Source: Streptantibioticus silvisoli
GTDB lineage: Bacteria; Actinomycetota; Actinomycetes; Streptomycetales; Streptomycetaceae
Direction of reading: 5' to 3'
DNA length: 64,000 nt
Assembly: GCF_027947535.2 (NCBI RefSeq)
Contig: NZ_JAAGKO020000004.1
Span: forward strand, 124,001 to 188,000
This document shows positions 1-8,507 of the stretch, piece by piece. Each line of letters opens with the position of its first letter. Position 1 is the stretch's first letter. A program made the position numbers and the translations under genes. Below the pieces are notes generated by a model. That model was given only the letters and a program-made list of their open reading frames with translations, ran no database searches and was not told the DNA's origin.

Positions 1-31
1 CCGCGCCCACCGTTCCCCGTGGTGGGAACGC

Positions 32-64
32 GGAAGGCCCGTCCCTGGGTGGGACGGGCCTTCC
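32..64 (-). terminator. Hairpin terminator downstream of the LAETG surface-protein gene
   Basis: A perfect 14-bp stem (32-45 pairing with 51-64) closes a 5-nt loop. It lies about 40 bp past the stop codon of the leftward gene at 105-782 and so probably ends its transcript. There is no T-tract, as is usual in this GC range. Confidence 0.75.
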
Positions 65-104
65 GGTGGTGGAGCGTGTGTGGCGGGATGCCGGGTGGAG
101 CAGG

Positions 105-782
105 TCAGTTGTGACGACCGGCGGAGCGACGGCGGACCATGATGAGCGCGCCGCCACCGACGATCACCAGGGCCGCGGCGATGCCGAGCATCGGGGTGGT
201 GTTGCTGCCGCCACCGGTCTCGGCGAGCGAGCTGCCGGCGCTGGACTGCGAGGCGGCCGGGGCCGGGGCGACGGAGGCGCTCTGGCTCGGCGAGCTGGTG
301 GCCTCGGTGCTCGGGGTGGACGACGCCGACTTGCTCGGCGTCGGCTGGGCCGGGGTCGAGGGGGCGGCCGGGGCGGACGGCGTGGTGCCGCAGTCGACGG
401 CCGGCGCGGCCGGGTGCGTCGAGGAGTCGCTGTCGACGTTGTAGCGGTCCGACTTCACGTGGACCGTGTAGGTCGCACCGGACTGCCACGGCACCGTGAT
501 GGTGGTGGTCACGCCCTGGGCGGTCGGGTTCTCGATGCGGCCGGTGCCGAGCACGGTGCCGGGCGCGCTGGCCAGCGCCACGGTGATGGTGGCGGCGGTG
601 CCGGAGCCGTCCTTGTCGGTCACCGTGATGGCGGCCTGCGGGGTGGCGCTGCTGGTGTCGCACGCCGCGGTCGAGTTGACGGTGAAGTCGCCGATCTGGC
701 AGGCGAAAGCACTCGTCGACGCGAGAAGGGCGGAACCAACTCCCAGGGCACCGGCGACGATGAGCCCGCGCTTGGATATCAC
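105..782 (-). CDS. LAETG-anchored cell-surface protein (sortase substrate)
   Basis: A 225-residue exported protein built as a sortase substrate. Residues 1-27 form a signal peptide ending near AFA|C. Residues 28-131 are a compact Cys-containing domain (Cys 28, 41, 131) rich in beta-type Thr/Val/Ala sequence. Residues 132-185 are a Pro/Ser/Ala-rich wall-spanning linker. LAETG is at 186-190, followed by a membrane helix at about 198-216 and a basic RRR tail. LAxTG is the motif known for class E sortases of streptomycetes, which would attach the protein to peptidoglycan. No class E sortase lies nearby; the class F enzyme at 28.4 kb may prefer another motif. The ligand or partner of the N-terminal domain is unknown. 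Confidence 0.88.
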   Translation of the reverse strand: MISKRGLIVAGALGVGSALLASTSAFACQIGDFTVNSTAACDTSSATPQAAITVTDKDGSGTAATITVALASAPGTVLGTGRIENPTAQGVTTTITVPWQSGATYTVHVKSDRYNVDSDSSTHPAAPAVDCGTTPSAPAAPSTPAQPTPSKSASSTPSTEATSSPSQSASVAPAPAASQSSAGSSLAETGGGSNTTPMLGIAAALVIVGGGALIMVRRRSAGRHN

Positions 783-1250
783 ACGTTCCTCCAGGAAAAG
801 TCAGTGCGCCCAATTGGCCCTGGGTCGCGGGGCGTCGTCTGCCGAAATCACGTGGTCTACGAAGTGAATCGGACCGGCCGATTGACCTCGGTGGACGACG
901 AAAAGGATTTGGGGATCGGCGGTGCCACACATCGTCAACAATGGCAGCCTCACTGTCAACTGCTCCAGAACACGACATTCGGGCACGAGTCCGTCTTGTC
1001 TTCCGGCGTGTCCGGAACGCCTCGTTCGGACGGTCGCCCGACCCGGTCCGGCCGCCGCCGACCCCCACAACCCGCTGGCCTCAGGGAACGTCGTTCCGGC
1101 AGCGTTCCGTCGTCCCCGTTCCGTCTCGTCGGTACGTCCTGGAGGGGTCCGTGAAAGCGGATGGGGAGAATCCGTGAAGGTTTGCCGTTCGTCGGTCTCC
1201 GCGGGCGGCTCTTCGCCGGACGGCGGAACGTGCGCCGGGGGCGACCGGGG
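783..1250. other. Gene-free stretch holding the upstream region of the LAETG gene
   Basis: No reading frame here has convincing codon bias or a ribosome site. The part next to 782 is relatively AT-rich and should hold the leftward promoter of the LAETG protein gene, but I cannot place a clear -35/-10 pair. Confidence 0.4.
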
Positions 1251-1481
1251 TCACTGGTCCGCCTCGGACCAGGCGGCCTGCTTGAGCGCCATCCGGGCGG
1301 CCGGTACGCCGCTGGGCAGGCAGGTCCAGTAGGGGTGGGTGGATATCCGGACCGACAGCCGCAGCAGCTCGCGCCGCAGGACCGTGGTTTGCGCCGTGTG
1401 CTGGGACGTTGCGAGTCGGTGGTACACGGCGTACCAGGCGCGCTGGGCCTCCATGAGGTCGTCAGGAAAGGTGTGGTTCAC
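1251..1481 (-). CDS. Small conserved-looking hypothetical protein
   Basis: A 76-residue protein if translation starts at GTG 1481; an upstream ATG at 1520 would add 13 residues that look less protein-like. The sequence has Trp/Tyr/His-rich segments and a C-terminal stretch (THPYW...LPSG..AARMALKQA) that resembles small streptomycete proteins of unknown function. No signal peptide or membrane helix is visible. It precedes the Sel1/TPR gene but runs on the same strand downstream of it, 69 bp past that gene's stop side, so co-transcription is possible. No strong ribosome site precedes the chosen start. I cannot give a function. Confidence 0.6.
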   Translation of the reverse strand: MNHTFPDDLMEAQRAWYAVYHRLATSQHTAQTTVLRRELLRLSVRISTHPYWTCLPSGVPAARMALKQAAWSEADQ

Positions 1482-1549
1482 GCAGCTATTCAAGCACGTG
1501 TTCGATTTTCGCCGCAGCACCCTCCCGGGTGAACCTCGGGGGTGTGTCG

Positions 1550-2452
1550 TCAGCCCTGGCCGGAGCCGTCCGGGTCGGCGCGGCGGTCGGCCGGGCCGTC
1601 GCCGCCCGCCTCTTCTCCGCCGGTCCCTTCGCTGCCGGCCTCTTCACCGCTCGCCTCTTCGGCCGCCCGTGCCCGTGCCGCCGACGCCCGCAGTTCGGTG
1701 GCCCGGCGGGTCCCGCCGCGGCGTTCCAGCAGCTCGGCGAGATAGTCCATGGCGTACGGATCGCCCATTTCGGTCGCCCGTTCGAACGCGTGGACCGCCC
1801 GCGTCTCGTCGCCGTGGTCGCGGAAGGCGACGCCGAGCGCGGTGATGGGGAACGTCTCGTCCTGGGCGAGGATCCGGCCGGACCAGTCGAGTGCGGTGGC
1901 CGGGTCGTCACGTCCCAGGGCGAGGCGGACCAGGCCGAGCATGGCGTCGGCGTCGCCGAGACGGGCGGCCCGCTGCCAGATCAGGTGGGCCTGGTTGGTG
2001 TCGCCCGCCATCAGGTACAACGTGCCGAGATTGAAACCGGCGCCGGCGTTGCCCGCGTCCCAGGCACGCAGCAGCCAGGCACGGGCCGGTTCGCGGTGGC
2101 CTTCGAGGTGCAGCGCGGTGCCGTAGTTCGCCATCGCGACGGGGTCGCCGCCGCGCGCCTCCTCCGCCAGCCGGGCCATCGCGGCCGCCGACCGCCCGCG
2201 GCCGGCACCGAGCGCCGGTACACCCCGGGCCGCGTCGGCCGAGCGGCGCGGAACGGGAACGCCGGGCAGCGAAGCGGAACCGCCCGGCGGCGGCGCTGTC
2301 CGGCCCGGCAGGCGGGGGGTGCCCGGGCCGGACGCAGGTTGCGGAGCGCGGGTCGTCGGGCGGCCGTCGGGGTCCCGGCCGCGCGGGGTGGCCGCACCCT
2401 CGGACGTGGTCGGCCGACCGCCGTCACGGCGCCGTTTCCACCAGCGGATCAC
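1550..2452 (-). CDS. Sel1/TPR-like repeat protein
   Basis: A 300-residue soluble protein. After a basic, Pro/Gly-rich N-terminus (about 1-85), residues about 90-265 contain several Sel1-like helical hairpins, recognisable as A..LG..G/A...A repeats (for example GDPVAMANYGTALHLEG, GNAGAGFNLGTLYLMAGD and MGDPYAMDYLAELLERRG). The C-terminal 35 residues are Glu/Gly/Asp-rich and probably disordered. Sel1 and TPR solenoids mediate protein-protein contacts, but the partner here is unknown. The GTG start at 2452 is supported by a strong GGAGGTGA ribosome site just upstream. Confidence 0.85.
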   Translation of the reverse strand: MIRWWKRRRDGGRPTTSEGAATPRGRDPDGRPTTRAPQPASGPGTPRLPGRTAPPPGGSASLPGVPVPRRSADAARGVPALGAGRGRSAAAMARLAEEARGGDPVAMANYGTALHLEGHREPARAWLLRAWDAGNAGAGFNLGTLYLMAGDTNQAHLIWQRAARLGDADAMLGLVRLALGRDDPATALDWSGRILAQDETFPITALGVAFRDHGDETRAVHAFERATEMGDPYAMDYLAELLERRGGTRRATELRASAARARAAEEASGEEAGSEGTGGEEAGGDGPADRRADPDGSGQG

Positions 2453-3470
2453 GGCTCACCTCCGGCGAGTTGGAGCACCGGCGCGGCCTGCCGGTCCACG
2501 TCATCCTACGTACCCCGGCCCCGCGCACCAGGGCCGGTGAACGGGCACCGGTTCGGGAGGGGCGGTTCGGGGAGGGGGTGCGAAGGTGGCAGCAACTCGC
2601 CGTCTGGGCAGGGGAGTTCACGGATACGGCCCTGCTGACGGTGAACCGCTGGCGCGAGGGCGGGAGTTCGGCGGCCGGTCCCTTCCTGCGGTGAGCGGCG
2701 GCCGGAAACGGCACGGGCCGGGGCGGTTGGTCGCACGGAGATCGCCGACACCGGCGCAGGTGATCGCCCACGTCAGCGCAGGTGATTGCCCACACCAGCA
2801 GCCGTGTTGGGCGTGGCGCGCACGCTCCGGGTGAGGGGCTGCCTTGCTGGGGGCGAGGGTTCGGTGCCGTGGGCATCGGCGTGGAGTCCCGCTGTCGCTG
2901 GGGGAGTTCGGGGTGGTGCCCGGGGCGGCGCTTCGGACGGTGCTGGGGGCGCGCGATGAACGGCCGCTCCTGAAAGCGGAATCGGTGCGGGCGGAGGAGT
3001 GGGGGTGGTGGGTTGCGTTGGGTGGGGCGCGTTGGGTGGGGGCGCGTGTCGGGTGGGGTGCCGAACGTACCTGGTGAGAGGCGGGAGTTCGGCGCGGGTT
3101 CGTGGGCCGGTGTGGTGGGGCGCGTTGCACGGGAGAGGGGCGGTTCTGGCCGGGCGGCGTCCCCCTGTGCGGGTGAAACACCAGTCGCTGCGGTGGAGTC
3201 CGGCAACGTCCGTTCCTCGGCCGTCTGTTCGACGAGCAGGCTTACGTGGACGCTGGGTTGGGCGCCGATGCATGGGCCCGGCCGCGGTGGGGTCGCGAGG
3301 CGGGAAGGGGGCTGGCGTCGTTTGCCGCCGGGACGGGGCCGGTGCCGTCCGGGGGCACCTTCACGTGACGTGAACCGCTGCCCTCAGCAACGGAGTTCGG
3401 CGGCGCCGTCCCCACGACTGGCCCTACCGTGGACCGCGCACGCGACAGGCTCTGAGGCGGTGGGGGTGGG
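2453..3470. other. About 1 kb without a credible gene; tandem repeats and a G-rich tract
   Basis: Frames in all directions are open here because of the extreme GC content, but none has a ribosome site and protein-like composition together. A 22-bp tandem repeat with the core GCGCAGGTGATNGCCCAC lies at 2754-2793, with a more degenerate copy just before it. A G-run tract lies at 2998-3060. The right end must hold the promoter of the MFS gene. Confidence 0.5.
2998..3060 (+). repeat. G-run tract with GTTGGGTGGGG-like repeats
   Basis: The top strand carries at least seven runs of three or more G separated by short spacers, including two near-identical GCGTTGGGTGGGG units. This fits the sequence pattern of intramolecular G-quadruplexes. 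It lies 410-470 bp upstream of the MFS gene. A role is only inferred. Confidence 0.5.
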
Positions 3471-4910
3471 ATGGCCGGTACGCCGGATGGGCGGGCGGTC
3501 GGGGCGCGGACCCGGCGGGCCCGGGTGGCGGTGACGGCGGTGTTCTTCGTGCACGGTGCGGTGTTCGCCTCCTGGGCCGCGCGCATCCCGGAGGTGAAGG
3601 ACCAACTGCACCTGTCAGCGGGGGTGTTGGGCCTCGTGCTGGCCGGGCCCGGAGTCGGAGCGCTGGCCGGCAGCCAGGTGGGCGGCCTCGCGGTACGGCG
3701 GTTCGGCGGCCGTGCGATCAGCGGGTGCGCGCCGCTGGTGCTGTGCCTGCCGCTCGGCCTGGTTCCGCTGGCCCGGTCCGCCGGAATGCTCGCCGCCCTG
3801 CTGGTTCTGCTGGGCGCGGCGGACGGCGCCACGTCGGTGGCGATGAACGCCCAGGCCCTCGCCGTACAGCGGGTCTACGGCCGCTCGGTCCTCAACGCGA
3901 TGCACGCCGTCCGCAGCCTCGGCGCGGTCGCGGGCGGCCTCGCCGCGGCGGCCACCGCCGCGCTGTCGCTGCCGCAGACCGACCAGTTCGTGGTCACCGC
4001 GGTCACGCTAGCCACCGTCTCCGCGCTCGCCGCGTGCGGCCTTCAGCCGGAGCAACACGTACTCGCTACGGGGGAGTTGGCCTCGGCTGTCCTTTCGACG
4101 GGTGAGGTTGGCGAGGTTGGCGAGGTTGGCGATACGGGCGAGGTGGGTGACGCTGGCGGCACGGTGGGCGTGGTGGGTGCCGCCGGTTCGAACGGTTCGG
4201 ACGGTTCGGGGGGTTCGGGTGGTTCGGCCGGGCCGGGTGGTTCGGGCGACGTGCGTGATCCGAGCGAGCCAGGAGTCCCGGCCGGCCGGGCGCGTCAAGT
4301 GCTGCTGGCTCTCGCGCTGATGGCGTTCTTCGGCTCGTTGATCGAGGACGCGCCGGCCTCCTGGAGCGGGGTCTACCTGCGGCACGCGGGCGCCGGCGCG
4401 GCGGTGGCCGCGACCGGGTACGCCGCGTTCTGCGCCGGCGAGGTGGCGACCCGGATGCTCAACGACCGGCTGGTCGACCGGCTGGGCTGGGTGCGGTTGA
4501 TCCGGACCGGCACGCTGGGCTGCGCGGTCGTGCTGACGGTCGCGCTGCTGGTGGGGCGGCCTGCGGTGATGCTGGCGGCGCTGGTGTGTGCCGGTGCCGG
4601 GGTCAGCGCGGTCTTCCCCGGTGCGTTCGCCGGGGCGGGGGCACTGCCGGGGTCCGGGCCCGCGCTGGCTCAGGTCGGGTTCGCCGGCAACGCGGGCTGG
4701 CTCGCGGTCTCCCCGCTCATCGGCGGCCTCGCCACCGCCGCCGGGCTGTCCGTCGCCTTCGGACTGCTGCCGCTGGCTGCCCTGGTCATCGCCGCACTGG
4801 CCGGTGCGACCCGCGCGGGGACGCCGTCGGGGGTGGCGCGGCGGGGCGACGGGAACGCGAAGGCGCGACAGGGCGCACGGAACGCGGTGCGGGTGCCGCG
4901 GCGGAAATAG
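3471..4910 (+). CDS. MFS transporter, YbjJ-like
   Basis: A 479-residue integral membrane protein of the major facilitator superfamily. The N-terminal half has the conserved SWAARIP motif (34-40) typical of the YbjJ-like branch and about six helices up to residue 190. Helices 7-12 run from about 276 to 455. The loop between helices 6 and 7 (about 193-275) is unusually long and of low complexity: GEVGEVGEVG-type triplets at 211-226 followed by a Gly/Ser-rich stretch at 239-260, encoded by 9-bp tandem DNA repeats. The usual loop of this family is far shorter. Substrate is unknown; a drug or metabolite efflux role is typical of the branch. The ATG at 3471 has a G-rich ribosome site. Confidence 0.88.
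   Translation: MAGTPDGRAVGARTRRARVAVTAVFFVHGAVFASWAARIPEVKDQLHLSAGVLGLVLAGPGVGALAGSQVGGLAVRRFGGRAISGCAPLVLCLPLGLVPLARSAGMLAALLVLLGAADGATSVAMNAQALAVQRVYGRSVLNAMHAVRSLGAVAGGLAAAATAALSLPQTDQFVVTAVTLATVSALAACGLQPEQHVLATGELASAVLSTGEVGEVGEVGDTGEVGDAGGTVGVVGAAGSNGSDGSGGSGGSAGPGGSGDVRDPSEPGVPAGRARQVLLALALMAFFGSLIEDAPASWSGVYLRHAGAGAAVAATGYAAFCAGEVATRMLNDRLVDRLGWVRLIRTGTLGCAVVLTVALLVGRPAVMLAALVCAGAGVSAVFPGAFAGAGALPGSGPALAQVGFAGNAGWLAVSPLIGGLATAAGLSVAFGLLPLAALVIAALAGATRAGTPSGVARRGDGNAKARQGARNAVRVPRRK
4104..4247 (+). repeat. 9-bp tandem repeats inside the MFS gene
   Basis: GAGGTTGGC units repeat about three times from 4104, and GGTTCG-NNN units start at 4185, 4194, 4203, 4212, 4221 and 4239. Both arrays keep the reading frame because the unit is a multiple of three. 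They encode the Gly-rich cytoplasmic loop of the transporter. Confidence 0.85.
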
Positions 4911-5232
4911 CCGTGTGGCTCAAGGGAATTGATCTACGGAATTCCGAAGTCGCCCTGCGATAAAGGCAGTTACGACTTGCGCGTGCATACGTGGTTCGCT
5001 CGCCCTGCGCATGTGTGGTGCTGTCAACGAAATGATCGTGATCGGCGGAGCAGTAACTGTCCGATACCGCTGGAGGACCTCCGCGACCCACCGCACCGGG
5101 AATGTCGAGAACCGGCGACGTGTATGTGATCGTTTTCGTGAACCGCGCTGCGGCCGTGCTCCAGTTGTCCTCCAGCCGTCTTTCAGTCGTGCTCCGGCCG
5201 AGAGCTCATGGCCGGGAGGTTGGCGGGGGATG

Positions 5233-5251
5233 TTATCCACAGGCTGTGGAT
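5233..5251. promoter_or_regulatory. DnaA-box-like inverted pair
   Basis: TTATCCACA, a perfect match to the classical DnaA box, is followed after GGC by TGTGGATGG, giving an inverted pair ATCCACA-N3-TGTGGAT. A closely related motif occurs at 10049-10075. It lies 42 bp upstream of the short ORF at 5293. Confidence 0.55.
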
Positions 5252-5292
5252 GGATTGCGTGCTTCAACTAGCCGTCACGACGCGATGCGCTG

Positions 5293-5451
5293 ATGTCACG
5301 TAGAGTAACCAGTGTGTTGGAAGGGGCGGCACCGGTACCGCCCGTGGCCCGGACGGCTTCGGCTGTCCGACGCCGTGACCGCGTGCGGGAGACCGTCACG
5401 TCGATCGCGGCGCATTCGCTGGAGGGGGAGGACGGAGCTGGACGAAGATGA
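5293..5451 (+). CDS. Short unassigned ORF (52 aa), possible gene remnant
   Basis: ATG 5293 opens 52 codons ending at TGA 5449-5451. The middle (VRRRDRVRETVTSIAAHS) is a basic helix-forming stretch that could be the start of an HTH regulator, but the frame stops before a domain is complete. The AT-rich segment just upstream looks like a promoter region. It is either a small regulatory peptide gene or the 5' remnant of a lost regulator; I cannot tell which. Confidence 0.3.
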   Translation: MSRRVTSVLEGAAPVPPVARTASAVRRRDRVRETVTSIAAHSLEGEDGAGRR

Positions 5452-5480
5452 CCGAGAAGAACGCGAAGACGCTCGTGCAG

Positions 5481-5520
5481 GTGAGCAGGTGAGCAGGTGA
5501 GCGGGTGAGCAGGTGATCGC
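5481..5520 (+). repeat. 8-bp tandem array (GTGAGCAG)
   Basis: Four close copies of GTGAGCAG in direct succession from 5481, plus a fifth diverged one. The unit length is not a multiple of three, so an array here would shift any reading frame when it changes size. Confidence 0.85.
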
Positions 5521-6075
5521 GGAGGTGGTGAGGGGATCCCGAAGGCGATGAGGGGATCGCCGGAGGTGAGGGCCGGGTCGGCGCCCAGGCGAGCGGGTGC
5601 GGATCCGAGCGGTGCGGTGCGGACGAAGCTGGTCGATGGAGCGGACGTAACTGATCGATGGAGAGGTGAGAAGCATGTTGGTGTCAGCGAACAGATCCTC
5701 AACGCCTGCGCGGTGCGCGGACCCCGCACACGTTGCGCGACGCGGTCCGCCGGGCCGCACAGTCGCGGGCTGCCGTTTGGCCGTTGCTGGCGGTGGCAGG
5801 CCGTAGCAGGCCGTGGCTGGGCGGTGGAGCGCCGCGTCGAGCCCTGACCGACGGTGGCAGACCGGGTCGACGTTGCGGATCGCCGGCCATCGCGGACGGC
5901 CCGACCTGTCGTGGCTCCGCTGACAGGGCCCGGTCAGCGGGGTCGGCAAGGTCGGCAAGGTCGGCGGGGCTGGCGGGGTCGGCGGGGTCGGCGAGGTGGC
6001 CCGCAGCGGACGGAGGCAGAGGCATGACGGCGGAACTCGGTGTCCGGGCCGAGGTTCCGGTGGATCACCCTCGAC

Positions 6076-6131
6076 GCGACGGTCTCAGTGCGACGGTCTC
6101 AGTGCGACGGCCTACGCGCGACGGCCTGGGT
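6076..6131 (+). repeat. 14-bp tandem array
   Basis: Two exact copies of GCGACGGTCTCAGT at 6076 and 6090 are followed by two diverged copies sharing GCGACGGCCT at 6104 and 6118. No coding role is apparent. Confidence 0.8.
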
Positions 6132-6231
6132 GCCCGAGCCGTGCAACTGGAGCGTGCGACGGGGGCGGTGCGTCAAGGCCGGGGCACGCGGCCGCGGCCC
6201 CGCGCGGCCGACCCGCAGCGGCCGCCGAAGA

Positions 6232-6325
6232 TCCGCCGCGGTCCGAACCCGCGTTCGTGAACCTCCGCCGCAGTCCGAACCCGCGTTCCTGAACATCCGC
6301 CGCAGTCCGAACTCCGTTCCGCCAT
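6232..6325 (+). repeat. 32-bp tandem array
   Basis: Units starting at 6232, 6264 and 6296 share TCCGCCGC-GTCCGAAC and a GTTC block; the third copy decays near its end. The array is not flanked by unique spacers, so it is not a CRISPR. Confidence 0.8.
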
Positions 6326-7037
6326 CCGGGAGTTCGTGCACCGTACCCTCCCGCAGTCCGAACCCCCGCCCGCCAAGCGGGAGCCCGGTGACCGAGTGCT
6401 CGCCGCCATCCGAACTCCCGCCCGCCGCGGGGGCCGGCGGAGGCGTAGCCGGACGAGGTGCGCGCCCGGCGACGTCAGCGCCGCCATGGGGTGAAAGGCG
6501 GGATCGCCGCCATGAGGTGAAGGCGGGCGGGGTGCGGCGTGGGGGCACCGGCGCCCGACCGCGCTCGGAGCGCGACGTCCGCGTGACGCCGCTGCCCCTG
6601 TCGCCGTGCCCGGATTCCGGACGAGTTCGGCAACCCCGGCCCGCCACCTCCGCCCAACCGCTGGTGCCCGCTGGCGGACCGGCGGACCGTTCGATACGGC
6701 CAGGCACGCCTGCCTGCGCCCGTGCCGTCTCTGTCCGGTGCGCCCGCCCGCGCCGGTCGGCGCGACTCACGAAGCGTCGGTGCCGTCCGCCGTGGCTCGA
6801 CATGGCCCGCCGTGCGGCCGGCGCGGCCCGCCACGGCCCACGCCGACCGCCGTAGCCCACGACGCGTCGCCGCCGTCCGCCACGGCCAGGCGCGGCCCGG
6901 CACAGCCCGCAACACCCCGCCACCGCCCGCCACCGCTCCCCGCCGTCCGCCACGCCAGCGCAGCCCGCAGCACCCCACCGCCGTCCGCCACCACCCGCCC
7001 CGTCCGCTCCGCCTCCGCCCCGGTGACGGACCCGGCC

Positions 7038-8423
7038 TCACCCCGTCAGGCGTGTCAGGGTCACCGGGAGGCCGTCCTTGGGGATCGGGAGGGTGGTCAT
7101 GTCGAGGGTCCAGGTGTAGTCGGCAGGTACCGACCAGGCGTGGGACAGGAGGAGTTGGTGCATGACGGCCTTGATCTGCGCGTCGGCGAAGTACAGGCCG
7201 ATGCACTTGTGGACGCCGCCGCCGAAGGGGAACCAGGCGTACTGGTGGGTGATCTCGTGCCGTCGGGCGTCGCTGAACCGGTCGGGGTCGAACGTCTCGG
7301 GGTCGGGCCAGTGTTCGGGCATCCGGTGGTTGGTGAAGTTGGCGACGGAGACCAGCGTGCCGGCCGGGATGTGGTGGCCGAGGACGGCGGTGTCGCGTAC
7401 CGCGACGCGCGGCAGCATGGGCACCGGCGGGCACAGCCGCAGCGCCTCGCGCATCACGTGGTCGAGCGACGGGAGCGCGGCGAGGTCGGCCGGGGTGACC
7501 CGGTCGGTGCCGAGGGCGCGGGACTCGGCACGGCAGCGGTCCTGCCACTGCGGGTGCCGGGCCAGGTGGTAGGCCATCGAGGTCATCGCGATGGTGGTGG
7601 TGTCGTGCGCGGCCATCAGCGCGAAGATCATGTGGTTGACGACGTCGGCGTCGGTGAAGCGTTCGCCCTCCTCGGACTGTGCGCAGCACAGTGCGGCGAA
7701 CAGGTCGTCGCCGCCGTCGCGCCGTTTGGCGGGGATGTGCTGCCGGAAGAAGTCGACGAGCACGTTCCGCGCCTTCAGCCCCCGGCTCCAGCGCAGGCCG
7801 GGGACCGGGAAGCGGACCACCGACAGCCCGGCGCGCACCGCCGCGGTGAACGCGTCGCCCACCCGTCTGACCTCGGACGGGCCGAGGTCGAGGCCGGTGA
7901 AGACGTCGAGGGCCATGTCGAGGGTGAGCCGTTTGAGGTGCGGCAGCATGGGGAACGGACCGGGGCGCCAGGCCGACATGCCGTGCGCGGCGCTGTCGTT
8001 CATCCGGGCGAGGTAGCCGGCGATGCGGTCGCGGGTGAACGCCTGCTGCATGATGCGCCGGTGGTGCAGGTGCTCCTCGAAGTCGAGCAGCATGATGCCG
8101 CGTTCGAAGAACGGCCCGATGAAGAAGCCCCAGGCGGGACCGTTGGCGAAGGCCTTGTCGCGGTTGCCCAGCACCGCCTGCGCGGCGTCCGGCCCCTGGA
8201 CGGTGACCATCCGCCGTCCGAGGAAACCGCCCCACGACACCGGGCCGTGGCGCTGGTAGCGGCCCCGGTTGAGACGGACCGGATCGCGGATGGTGTGCAA
8301 CGCGTAGCCCACATAGGGCAGTCCGCGGTCCCCCGGCACCGGCAGCAGCCCGCTGCCGGGCGGCGCGGGGGCGAGGACGGCCGGGGCCCGGCTCTTCACC
8401 GGACGTGACGCTGGACGGTTCAC
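7038..8423 (-). CDS. Cytochrome P450
   Basis: A 461-residue P450 from GTG 8423, which has an AAAGG ribosome site 9 nt upstream; a longer frame to 8495 adds 24 poorly protein-like residues. All family hallmarks are visible: I-helix AHDTTT at 272-277, ExxR as EALR at 326-329, and the heme loop FPFGGGVHKCIG at 398-409 with the ligating Cys at 407. The enzyme would insert one oxygen atom from O2 into an unknown organic substrate. No ferredoxin or ferredoxin reductase gene adjoins it, so it must take electrons from partners elsewhere. The neighbours suggest no pathway. The preceding 1 kb downstream of the stop is repeat-rich and non-coding. Confidence 0.95.
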   Translation of the reverse strand: MNRPASRPVKSRAPAVLAPAPPGSGLLPVPGDRGLPYVGYALHTIRDPVRLNRGRYQRHGPVSWGGFLGRRMVTVQGPDAAQAVLGNRDKAFANGPAWGFFIGPFFERGIMLLDFEEHLHHRRIMQQAFTRDRIAGYLARMNDSAAHGMSAWRPGPFPMLPHLKRLTLDMALDVFTGLDLGPSEVRRVGDAFTAAVRAGLSVVRFPVPGLRWSRGLKARNVLVDFFRQHIPAKRRDGGDDLFAALCCAQSEEGERFTDADVVNHMIFALMAAHDTTTIAMTSMAYHLARHPQWQDRCRAESRALGTDRVTPADLAALPSLDHVMREALRLCPPVPMLPRVAVRDTAVLGHHIPAGTLVSVANFTNHRMPEHWPDPETFDPDRFSDARRHEITHQYAWFPFGGGVHKCIGLYFADAQIKAVMHQLLLSHAWSVPADYTWTLDMTTLPIPKDGLPVTLTRLTG

Positions 8424-8507
8424 GGCAGCTGGCCTTTCGCTCGCACGGGCCTTCCTGTTCAACTCCCCTATTCCACCGGGGGAAACGGTCGCCACGCCGG
8501 AATCCGG

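Larger units (their letters stand above)
4911..7037. other. About 2.1 kb repeat-rich region without a credible full-length gene
   Basis: Apart from a short ORF at 5293-5451 nothing here looks like a conserved protein. The stretch holds a DnaA-box-like inverted pair (5233-5251), an 8-bp tandem array (5481-5520), a 14-bp array (6076-6131), a 32-bp array (6232-6325) and highly repetitive CCGCC/CACGGC-rich DNA from 6720 to 7030. Long open frames on both strands reflect GC bias. It may be a decayed gene region. Confidence 0.5.
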
